A stretch of 64,000 nt of DNA from Cryptomeria japonica (taxonomy: Eukaryota > Streptophyta > Pinopsida > Cupressales > Cupressaceae). Position 1 is the stretch's first letter, and each line of letters opens with the position of its first letter. A program made the position numbers and the translations under genes. Below, piece after piece: positions 45,091-54,959 of this stretch. Below the pieces are notes generated by a model. That model was given only the letters and a program-made list of their open reading frames with translations. It made no database searches and had not been told where the DNA came from. The DNA lies in assembly GCF_030272615.1 (NCBI RefSeq), contig NC_081411.1, forward strand, positions 161,707,089 through 161,771,088, in the 5' to 3' direction.

Positions 45091-45859
45091 TCTATATGGT
45101 GAAAATGGATAACAATAATAACAATATTGAAAAGCTAAATGAATTCAACCACAAAACCCTAGCCTAACAACAACAAAGATCCACCATAACATATGAAGAT
45201 TACCTAAGACAATGCAAATCAAATGAAATCACAAAGATTATACTATCACATGTTCAATAGGGTTTTGATCTCCATTCTTCCTATCTCCATTGATCTTGCT
45301 TGATATATTTGCTCTCTGATTTCATGTGCATAAGAGCTCAACAAAGAATGGAATGTGGTTGCAAGTAGGATCACATATGCCAAGTAGTCAAATTGATCAA
45401 GTAGTTAGGGTTTGATAATGAAGGAAGCATCTCCTTATATAGAAGACACTATATGAAATGGAGGGACAAGATTGAGAGGTGTAAAAGGAGGTCGGCTATG
45501 ATTAAAGGGTAGGTAAAAGAAATAATAAAATAATGAAAGGGGTAGGTAGTGTATGAATTAAGAGATGAATGACATGTGTCATAGGTGGAAAAGGTTAATG
45601 AATTAATTAAATAAATAAAGATTTATTTAATTAATAGAAGAAGTGGGATCAATTAAATAAATAAGATATTTATTTAGTTTAGGAAAAGGATAATTTAAAT
45701 AAATAAATATATTTATTTAAATGAGAAATAAGGCTAGAAGAAGATAAATGAATTAATTAAATAAATAAAGATTTATTTAATTAATAGAAGAATTAAGCTT
45801 AGATAATTAAATAAATAAAATATTTATTTAATTAGACTGGACAATTTTGGGTGTCTACA
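45091..45859 (-). repeat. Tat 5' LTR
   Basis: 769 bp, the same length as 22190-22958, with roughly 4-5% differences by eye. Its inner end reads TCTATAT where the other copy has TGTATAT. The sense TATA box TATATAAGG is at 45433-45441. Confidence 0.95.
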
Positions 45860-45864
45860 GTACA
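45860..45864. other. right copy of GTACA target-site duplication
   Basis: GTACA, exact match to 22185-22189. Confidence 0.9.
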
Positions 45865-45875
45865 AAATATGATAC

Positions 45876-47290
45876 CGTATAGCCTTGTAGGCCAAAATCG
45901 ATCGCTGAGAGTGTGATGTCATAAATTTGGGACATTTCGTCCCCTCTCAACACCTACAAACCATAAATTGGACCAAGAATGAAAGATAGTTAGTATATCT
46001 TGTATTTTTTTGAATTCAAGGTGTAGTATTCTATTTTAATATGTCACAAAATTTATACCTCAGGCATTGAAGTTGCAGTTATAGTAACTGGAGGATGTGT
46101 ATGGGATACCATTGCTGCATCCTGAAATGCATATTATTTTTCTCAATTTAAATCTATGTATAAATGAAAATTCATTTATGTAATTACAAATTTAAAGTGA
46201 CTGATAAATAAAATGTTATGAATTCAAATCAACACACCTGTATCTATGGCTCATGGCCAAACACCATCTCCATCAACTCATCTATCAGCACGACATCCTC
46301 AACCATGTGAGCCTGACATCTACAACCACTAAATGGAGCACAAATGATATGAGGATCCATCTGCACTGGTTGCATCATCTATCCCTGAGCATATCCGTGA
46401 GTAATTGACACACATATGCTGGATGGGCTCTTTGTCACCCTCTAATGGCTCATCATCCAATACAATAGGGTGTGCTAATGATGTCCCATGTTGGTTGATG
46501 GCACCAGTTAATGCTATGGCCGCTTGAAGAGTCTATAGATCCATTGACTCTTTCATCTCTAATGTGACAACCTAATGCACATTGGGTTTGGGTGCTAGGG
46601 GGCGGCGACTCTCTGTGGGTAATCACCTATGGGCTCTAGGTCTATCTTGGGCAAGGCCACCACCACTACCATGAAACTCTCTCATGTCAAAATAGTTTGG
46701 TCGCACATTGAGCATAAACTCACAATATATTTTTCTCAAAAAATATAATGGCACCTCATAATTATTACAAGGTGGATCATCAAAGACCATCCACCACCTC
46801 TGCCAAAAAAAGATTCTTCATCTACATATTGGTACACCAATGTATGGGAAACCTCTTTGCATTAAGAGGTAATGACTGACCAGTTTTGGGATCAACAAAA
46901 AGGGCACATATTTGTTGTTTAGTAATATTTTTGTTTTTTACTCCATCGTATGAGAGCCCATTGGTATAGAAATGATGACACCTATCCCTAAAGATTCCCC
47001 ATTTGGTAATTTCTGTGGAATCAACTATGGCACCACTAGCTAATGTCTCTAGGCTAGTGGCAAGGGATTGATGATTATCAAGTTCAAAAGTTTTCAATTT
47101 CACAACCAGTCTATTGACTTTAGACGTATTTTGTCCTAACTGATTAATTAATTCTTCCTTTGTTTCGGGAGTGCATTCAAAAGGAGGAATTGGTTATTAT
47201 TCTTATGTGTTTTCAGGAGGTGCATTTGGTTGTTCTTGTGGGTTTTCAGGACATGCATTTGGTTGTTCTTGTTCTAGAATAGAAGAATCT
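45876..47290 (-). pseudogene. small-exon gene, 5' exons
   Basis: Upstream part of the gene continued at 21101-22069. The large exon (about 47288-46238) reads from PENPQEQPNAPPENT through TPETKEELINQLGQNTSKVN, SLATSLETLASGAIVDSTEI, TKWGIFRDRCHHFYTNGLSY, NKNITKQQICALFVDPKTGQ and LPLNAKRFPIHW. After several stops come GGGLAQDRPRAHR and EDVVLIDELMEMVFG, with a donor at 46237. Exon 46121-46059 has 21 codons (DAAMVSHTHPPVTITATSMP), borders TTTCAG and GTATAAA. Exon 45953-45876 has 26 codons (QIYDITLSAIDFGLQGYT), borders TTGTAG and GTATCA. The Tat insertion lies a few bases into the next intron. A first exon with an ATG near 47443 is possible. No known family was recognised. Confidence 0.6.
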
Positions 47291-47554
47291 GGTTTTTGAA
47301 ACAAAAAATGAAAAACCTAATCAAAATTAATGAAATTAAATTCAAAATGTAAAACAAATTGCATAAACCAGAAAGAAATACAAAAATAAACAAAAAGTAA
47401 ACTTGATCCATAGCTTGGAGGAAAAATCTAGCACCCCATTCATGGTTTAGGAGAGGAAATAGGGAAAAAATGAAGTTAAAAATGCGTTATTCACGGGTAA
47501 ATGAGACCCAATTTTTTTAAAAAAACTTTTTTTATCAGGCACTGCGTAGCTGGT
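47291..47554. other. 5' flank of small-exon gene
   Basis: AT-rich. Contains a possible first exon with ATG 47441-47443 and donor at 47402, but its frame does not join cleanly to the next exon. Confidence 0.35.
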
Positions 47555-47735
47555 TTTATTTGGATTATTAGCGCATACGCGCTCATTTTCCTATGAGCAG
47601 TGTGTATGCACTCATTTTCCTAGGCCTAGCACGTACATGCTCATTTTCCTAAAAGCAATGCATACGTGCTACCTTTCCTAGGCTTGGGAAGAACAAACCT
47701 AAGCGCGTACGAGAGAATTTCAAATTTTAAAACTG
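47555..47735. repeat. right subterminal palindromic repeats
   Basis: Four or five units ~36 bp apart: AGCGCATACGCGCTCATTTT, GTGTATGCACTCATTTTCC, AGCACGTACATGCTCATTTT, GCATACGTGCTACCTTTCC and AAGCGCGTACGAGAG. Cores are palindromic, spacers TCATTTTCCTA. This is the counterpart of 18510-18655. Confidence 0.7.
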
Positions 47736-47782
47736 CATATGTGTTGCTTGTTTTTCCATGTTTTTTTTGGGTGGTGTCCAAT

Positions 47783-47811
47783 TTTTTGACCACCATCTTT
47801 GTGCACATACC
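47783..47811 (-). repeat. right terminal inverted repeat
   Basis: Reverse complement of 17647-17675 except for one base (GGTATGTG here, GGTAAGTG at left). Flanked outside by CTTGTG (47812-47817). Confidence 0.75.
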
Positions 47812-47817
47812 CTTGTG

Positions 47818-49528
47818 TTGGCAAAGACATGCACTTGTTGATGTACTTTCAAAACCCTCATTTGGTTGGCTGGTTTGTGGGAGCAGACCTACTTTCGTAG
47901 TTTCTGATGTCAAACTTGTACCCTCAACTATTGCTTGTGTTCCACTATGGAGCTCTACAAAGTTTTGAATGTCTTCCTCATTAAAATAAGCCAACTGCAA
48001 GAAAGCTTCCACTGCCATATACCCTAGCTATTCATCCCTTGAAGCGACATTATGTTCTATTCCAACAGCTGGTTGTATATCAACTACAACCTCAAATGCC
48101 TCACTTGGTCTCATATCATTCTGTAATGCATTTCAGTTAATTGGCCAAATCCCTATCCTATGGAAGCCACTGATTATATTAGTCGGTGCCAATGCTTGGG
48201 CAAAGGCCTTGCTCACAAGAGTTGCCAACTCTTCCCTTCCAATTTTAATTTGTGGGAACTTTGACATCCATATACTCCTCTATTGTTTGAAATAATTCTT
48301 GAAAGGTGAGAATACAGAGACATAAAGTGGCTGCAGTTTGTGGCTTGTATGAGCCAGAAGGGTTACAAATCTATACCTATCTGCCTTGGTTCTTCAATTG
48401 TCTTGAAGGCTAAATGGCTGCCATGACCATCTAAGATCAGTAGGGCCCTATGTGAGGGTGAAACTCCACCAGGGACTGAACATGCAAAATGTTCCAACCA
48501 ATTTAAGAATAACTCCGGTTAATATTCCTGTACTACCCTTTGTTGGTCCTTCATCATCCATGCATGTTCTTGGACTACCATGCATGCTCCTGGCTTGCAG
48601 TTTGCAATGTAGTTTCAGATATGCCTCTTAGATTTGAACAAATAAAATCTAGGAATGTTGAAACCACATGCACTAACACATGCTAAAACATTGATCCACT
48701 CTCTACTCTTTGAAATTAGGTGTGGTACACACCTCTAGCCCAATTTGGCTATAACTCTCATTCCACAATTCCTCCCAGCTTGCACACCAATCTTATCATA
48801 ATTCCAAATATGACTGCTATCATAGTGATTGAGGTTGTACATTACCTCCAAGTTGTCATAGAAAGAGGCAACAATAGAAGGTCAAAGCATAATAGCCCTA
48901 TCAGAGTCCACTCCTTCTGTTGTTCTCATCGTCAGATCAGGGTACCTTTGTCTAAAACTTACCCACCATGACCTCCCTAGCATCCCATTTTTGAATGGAT
49001 TAGGCCTATTCTCAGTAATTTGGGCAAAAGTTAATTGAAGTTGACTGATTTGGAGACCATGACCAATTTCAGCCATATCTTTTCACCATTGGACAACTGC
49101 ATCCTGCTCCTCTACTGTTAAAATGGTGTGTGGACCCCTCATAGTTGTAGTTGTGGTTCCCATCATTCATGCCCTCAAAAGGCAATGGGGATACCATACT
49201 TCATTGATGTTCCTCTAAGAGACATGTGTCTGTCTTCTATGCATGATATTACCTCTTTCATGTCAGATACACTCCATTTTGGTTTGGAAGCCTTTGAGGC
49301 CACCTGTACTTGTTGTGTTTTTGAAATAGGATTACAATCTGCAGTAGGATGGTCATGTACAATAGTAGTTTCCACATCAATTGCATTATTAGGTGAATGG
49401 TCATCTACAATAGGAGTCACTGGGTCTTCATTTTGGACAAAATTATCTTCATCAGGGAAGTGCACCCCATGAGTGACTCTGATTGTTCAATGTCTAACAA
49501 ACTTGTTTCCCTTTCTATCTTGTGCCAT
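47818..49528 (-). pseudogene. pogo/CENP-B-like transposase pseudogene, N-terminal and DDE part
   Basis: Starts at ATG 49526-49528 (MAQDRKGNKFVRH, one stop). The first helix-turn-helix is KWSVSDMKEVISCIEDRHMS with LRGTSMKYGIPIAF (psq-like). After a frameshift comes the CENP-B-type second domain: MAEIGHGLQISQLQLTFAQI, NPFKNGMLGRSWWVSFRQRY, PDLTMRTTEG (49076-48882). The DDE domain shows HIWNYDKIGVQAG (Asp 48795-48797), ALLILDGHGSHLAFKTIE (Asp 48429-48431) and LQPLYVSVFSPFKNYF, where the usual third Asp is Tyr (48322-48324). The tail continues AVEAFLQLAYFNEEDIQNFV to 47818, where the TIR element cuts it. Later pieces are at 17164-17640 and 9100-9559. Such enzymes cut and paste Tc1/mariner-class transposons in the nucleus. 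Confidence 0.85.
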
Positions 49529-49576
49529 TATGTTCAATGAACCTACAACGATTATGTTTAGTGAACCTACAACAGA

Positions 49577-50400
49577 TCATTGAAATGAAACCCTCAGTGC
49601 CATTGAGATAAATGATGAAAAACAAATCTATTTCTGTAAATCATCATTGAACATCTTTGAACAAAATAAAATGATACTGTGTCTCTATTTCTATATGCAT
49701 GATAATATAGACAATAACCATATAGGTAGAGAACTCAAAATTTGCTAGGTGGGAGTTCAGTACGTAACTGTGATATGATTGAAAATTGGATATTGTTGAT
49801 ATTCTATTAGATACAAAACAATTACATCATTGAACATCTTTCAACAAAAAAAAATGCTACCATATAAATATATATATAGAGATAAATCATTGAAATAAAA
49901 CTGCCAATGCCATTGAGATAAATGATGAAAAACAAATGTATTTCTGTAACCCATCATTGAAAATCTTTCAACAAAAGAAAAATGCTACCGTATAAATATA
50001 TATATATAGAGACAGATGATTGAAATGAAACCCTCAAAGCCATTGGGATAAATGATGAAAAACAAATCTATTTCTGTAACTCATCATTGAACATCTCTCA
50101 ACAAAAAAAGAATGCTACCATATAAATATATATACAAAGACAGATCATTGAAATGAAATCCTCAATACCATTGAGATAAATAATGAAAAACAAATCTATT
50201 TTTGTAACTCATCATTGAACATCTTTCAACAAAAAAAAAAATATTACCGTATAAATATATACAGAGACAGAGCATTGAAATGAAACCCTTAATTCCATTG
50301 AGATAAATGATGAAAAACAAATCTATTTCTGTAACTCATCTTTGAACATCTTTGAACAAAATAAAATGGTATTGTTTCTCTATTTCTATATACATGATAA
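49577..50400. repeat. satellite-like tandem array, ~128-bp unit
   Basis: Units start TTGAAAT(G/A)AAA at 49581, 49891, 50021, 50149 and 50276, so the period is 127-130 bp after a 310-bp first step. Each has CCATTGAGATAAATGATGAA, AACAAATCTATTTCTGTAAC, CATCATTGAACATCTTTCAA, an A-run, and TACCRTATAAATATATA. The first and last units are followed by the same different tail (CTCTATTTCTATATRCATGA, then GTAACTGTGATRTGATT), so an outer duplication encloses the array. Confidence 0.9.
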
Positions 50401-50795
50401 TATAGATAATAACCATATAGCCAGAGAACTCAAAAAAGCCTTGCAAGAGTTTAGTATGTAACTGTGATGTGTGTATGTGTGTGTATATCTATATATAGAC
50501 ACACACAGACATAGGTACAAAACTTGAAATATTATATAACAAGGAGAGAAACTAGAAGCACGAGATGCATGAGTGGAAGATGTAACTATGATGTGATTAA
50601 AAAGTGGATATTGTTGATATAGCATTAAGATGCAGATTCATTTCTCAAATGAGTAAATGGCTGAATGATGTTGTATTTCTCATATGAAATTTATTGGAAG
50701 TACTATATGGTATACCTGATAATATTATTTACAGTGAGTATATTAACAAATTGAAGGCATAGCAAACAATGAAAATGCCACAAAAAATCTTCATG

Positions 50796-50852
<57 letters not shown>

Positions 50853-51440
50853 TAGATAGCCAATATATAGTCACTATAAGTAATAGTATCAGGCATACAC
50901 ATTATTGTAATGATAAATAATGAAGGGGCTTTGAACAATTATGAACAATAATCAATTTTTTTTGCATTCACTATAAAGATTTTAGCATTATAAATAGAAA
51001 GACACCATTTAACAATGCACCTATAAAATGAAATGATAAATAATGAAGGGGTTTTCAAGAAAATGAAGAGATATTCAGTTGTTTTGCCATTCTCTATAAG
51101 GATTTTGGCATTATTAAACATTCTCTGTGAGGATTTTGGAATTATTAAACTGTAAGAGAGCATTGAAATGAAATTGTAAACCGCATACAAAGAAATCATC
51201 AATAGACAAAACATAATGCAGCTAGGATGGAGGTAAACCATCATTGGACATCCAATATGGCTATTAATATTATTTACAGTGACTATAGTTAAAGAAATGT
51301 TGGTTTATATTATTTATAGTGACTATATTGAAAGAAATGCTGGTTTATTGAAAACCGTATAATTTGAATTGAAAGATTTATAACAGAACAAAGGGAATTT
51401 AGTTATTTTGTGTGCACGAACCTGAATGTGTGCCCTCGAG
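50401..51440. other. no gene seen; simple repeats
   Basis: A CA dinucleotide run (about 50798-50850), GTGTATATCTATATATAGAC near 50465-50500, and small duplications (TTTACAGTGACTATA at ~51275 and ~51320). No gene recognised. Confidence 0.6.
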
Positions 51441-51663
51441 TAAAGAATGTGCAGAGGGTATTTGCAGAGCTCAGGAATATGCAATGAATTGGATTGTAGT
51501 GAAAGTGACAAGGAAAATTCTATCTTATAATATAATTCGAATGTGCAATGCATTCAATTGTGGTAGCTAGCTATTTTCAAATTTGAATTTTTGTGGGAGA
51601 TAGTTGGTCATCTCATATTAAATATGCAGTCCTCCATTGCTTGAAATTGTTCAATTTTCTTCC
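51441..51663 (-). repeat. right arm of 223-bp inverted repeat
   Basis: Reverse complement of 7598-7820 at about 80-85% by eye. Same length. Confidence 0.7.
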
Positions 51664-54139
51664 ATGCTTTGAATGAAACTTGGTTTATTAAATTGGATTT
51701 TATGCAAATTCTTGGATATTGGGGAACCTTACACCAATTGTTGCAAATACAGGTACCAAATGCAGATCCATTTAATGCATGAAGTTGTGAAGTGATATTT
51801 GGAAGAATGTACACTTGAGTGTCTAAGAAGTCTACAACTGATTGTTTTTATGTCATGTAATGCACCAATAGTTGTGCATATGTAATTTTAATTTGAGTAC
51901 ATTTGTACTCTTAAGCCACTTGCATAAAGTGGCAAATGTAAACATTAAGTTTAAATAAAAATAAAAATTTTTATTATTTGTGCAAGATATTTTGTATTAA
52001 AATAGGAAATGTACCAGTAGTTGTTTTTTTTTTACTTTTTGGTTTTCAACTACTAATTCATTTGTGGACATGTATTGGTGTTAAAATAAATATTTACTGG
52101 TTATTGAAACTATTTCAACTATTGGTACTCTTCCCCTAGACAACTTCAATTTCTCATATCACCAATTTGATATCTATTGAAATTTACAAAGCAAGGCAAA
52201 AGAACCCCACACATCAAATTTTTTAGAAGGTACTCGATTAGAAATAGAGAAATATTTGTTTGAAGAGTAGCCATGGTTCTTCATTTCTCATGTTAATTGA
52301 TCATGGAGTAATTAAATAGATCTTAGATGTGTTAAATAGAAATAGAAATTAAGTTTTGAATGTTTCAATAGAATTTTTAACTGGGTACGTATTGGAAAAG
52401 TCTTTTACAAGTGTGAACTCTAACATACATGGAAATGAATCTTTATGGGAACAATGCTTATAAATATTAGTCAGTCAATCCAAATCTTTAGAATAAATTG
52501 CAGCATGTGAAAGGGGAACTCTGGTTTCTCGTAGAAGATATAAACTACTTATATTATAATATTGATGATGGAAACTCGAGTAAGATGGGACTCGAGAAGG
52601 TTGTTTTATGGATTATGTGCAAACATGGTGTCATGGCAGGCGTGGTTGTTGCACAAAATATATTCAAAAGGAGGCTCCACTTTCAAAATTCCTTTTTAAT
52701 ATAATTTTCTCTCTAGCAACATTGAATGTTTAAAACTATAATTTGGATGGGGTTATACATGTGGAATAAAATCTTTCCAAGCTCTTTAATTAAGGAAATG
52801 TTGAATCAAATTTATTGTTTTAAATTGATTTAAAGCTGATTACAAATTTATAATAGAATGAGCAATCATAAGAGCATGCTACAAAGTGTAATTTCTCATT
52901 TTGCATTGCCAAACAATGCGAAGGCACCAAAACAAGAGACAAAAATTAGTATTTGGGACTTTTGTGCAATGTCTCAATACCATTGTTTAACAATCACACA
53001 ATTTAACTTTCTTAAATGTTTTGAAATATTTAGAAATCAAAATTTTAAATTTTAAGTTTTATATTTTCAAAAGGAATTGCATATCAAACTCTATAACCAT
53101 TCAAACACTGTAAAAATAGTAAACAATCATTTTAATTTAAACTGTGAAAATATGAGCTTCAAAAGTTGCCATGTAAATCCTATGTAGAGCTCCTTCACAG
53201 CAATGGAGTTGCCATGTAAATCCTCTTTGCGCTTCTCCTCAAGTGAGTCAATGCCATTCTAATAAAAATATGCTCAATTATGAATGTGTGGCCACCGTAT
53301 GCTTTCCTAGAACTTGCTAGCAAGAACAAGGCTCACACAGACGTAACATGGGTTATTGTGTGTTCATAGTGTCTTGTTAGAGTTTATGGAGGATCTATCA
53401 AGATCATACATTGTTTCGAGGATGAAGAATCAATTTCATTATTTTTTTGAACTCAAATATATTGAATCTTGATCAATCGATCTCTCTCTCTCACACACAA
53501 ACAATAATAATTCCACATTGAGAAATCAACAACAACAATCTAATCTCAATTGCTAATATTATCTTAACTTCATCAAGTACTTTCTAGAAGTCACTAGAAA
53601 AAAAAGATAACTTTCTATTATTGTCCTGGGCATGCATGGAGACACCTATCCGAGATACACTAAATAACACTTTGCTCAACCCATCATGAAGGAGAATAAT
53701 GTTTGTTTTAATGCAAATACAAAATTGAATGATATATTGAATTAACATATTTGATTTTGGCAGTAACTTCAATTGTGTAAAAAATTAGTTTTGTACCTAA
53801 TTGTTGCTTATGGCAGTTCCTCTTAAAGCAATACATTCCCATTTTTGTATGATAAGTATGTTTTTTATATAGTTTGTATTGATATTAGTGACCCCATCAT
53901 AGATACTATGCTCAATTTTTGCATTGTCCTCATATACTTTTGTTTTAACTTTTTAAAGATTTCGAGGATGTGCCAGAATTGACAATTTAGTTTTGGTAAA
54001 ATTAAGATTTTATGGTTATGAAATAAATTTTATTCCCCTTATGAATTTTCAATTCTAAGATGTTTAATGCAATTTTAAAAACTTTGTTGGAGGAATTTGT
54101 CTAAAAAAGATGATTCATGCAAATCAGACAAGGGAATAT
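51664..54139. other. AT-rich DNA, no gene seen
   Basis: Short open frames (51608-51814, 52498-52704, 52858-53055) have no recognisable motif. The frame at 51608-51814 on the - strand overlaps the inverted-repeat arm. Confidence 0.5.
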
Positions 54140-54490
54140 ATTCATATATCATAATGTCTAATTTCAAAATTTTATTGCAAAGAAATTATTTGAAGAATGT
54201 TTCTAAATGATTTTTTTTAAACAATTATTTGAAATTATATTTTTTCTTTTTGAATTGATAATATGTAGAAGTTACATTGCAATCTAAGATATAATAGGAG
54301 CAAAGTGTCTATGTTTACTCATATATCATAATGTCTAATTTCAAAGTTTTATTGCAGAGAAATTATTTGACGAATGCTTCTAAATTATTTATTTTAACAA
54401 TTATTTGAAGTTTACATTTTTTCTTTTTGAGTTGATAATATGTAGAAACTTTACATTTCAACCTAAGATATAATAGGAGCAAAGTGTTTG
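54140..54490. repeat. 177-bp tandem duplication
   Basis: CATATATCATAATGTCTAAT occurs at 54143 and 54320. Both units continue TTTTATTGCA(A/G)AGAAATTA, TTTTTCTTTTTGA(A/G)TTGATA and ATATAATAGGAGCAAAGTGT. Confidence 0.9.
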
Positions 54491-54959
54491 TCTTTTTCAT
54501 GGAGTGTGGCTCACCTCATGGATTATGGGTGCAATAATTCTTCTAACTATTTAGAGAATCTTGCAAAATATAATCCAACGTCCATCCTTCCTCAAATATC
54601 TTTAGAGAAACATGTAATTCAAGCTTCAATGTTTATTGTGAAGTTACACATGAACCTGGCATATAGAACGTGCCAGAATAGGCATTGGATCTGATGCTTT
54701 GTAGAAGAAATAAGATAGTTAGCGCTAATTGACTTACCGTCCCGCATCATCTTTGTTTTATGTTCTATATTTTTTGGAGACAAATTCAAAGTAGAATAAT
54801 TTTTTAATTTTAAAACAAAGCTTATGTTAAAAAAATACTCAAGGGATTAGGCAACATCATAAGGGGCAATCAACACATTTGTCTAGAGAAGAATAAATAA
54901 TTAAATTACATTATTATTTTTAAATGAAACAAAGGGCCAAATCAAATCAAACAAATTTT
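54491..54959. other. no gene seen
   Basis: AT-rich spacer before the LINE remnant. Confidence 0.5.

Larger units (their letters stand above)
22190..45859 (-). mobile_element. Tat-lineage Ty3/gypsy retrotransposon (host of a nested element)
   Basis: A 23.7-kb - strand element, about 16.1 kb without the nested element at 33352-40901 and its 5-bp duplication. It has two 769-bp LTRs, a perfect 5-bp GTACA duplication, gag, protease, RT, RNase H, a second archaeal-type RNase H, then integrase. The extra RNase H between RT-RNase H and integrase, the length, and an extra ORF in the 3' region mark the Tat group (Ogre/Retand relatives). It inserted in an intron of the small-exon gene. Catalytic residues are lost in RT and integrase, so this copy is dead. 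Confidence 0.95.
17647..47811. mobile_element. TIR DNA element of unassigned superfamily
   Basis: The ends match as inverted repeats over 29 bp with one mismatch, beginning GGTA(A/T)GTGCACAAAGATGG. Both sides are flanked by CTTGTG. Just inside each end is a cluster of imperfect palindromes built around GTAC/GTAT cores (18510-18655 and 47555-47735). Without the nested Tat element and its duplication the element is about 6.5 kb. It contains a multi-exon - strand gene (21101-47290, interrupted) and a + strand gene-like block duplicated in tandem (18985-20120). No transposase domain was recognised inside, so it is either non-autonomous or of an unfamiliar type. Subterminal repeats resemble the CACTA architecture, but the ends do not read CACTA. 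Confidence 0.65.
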
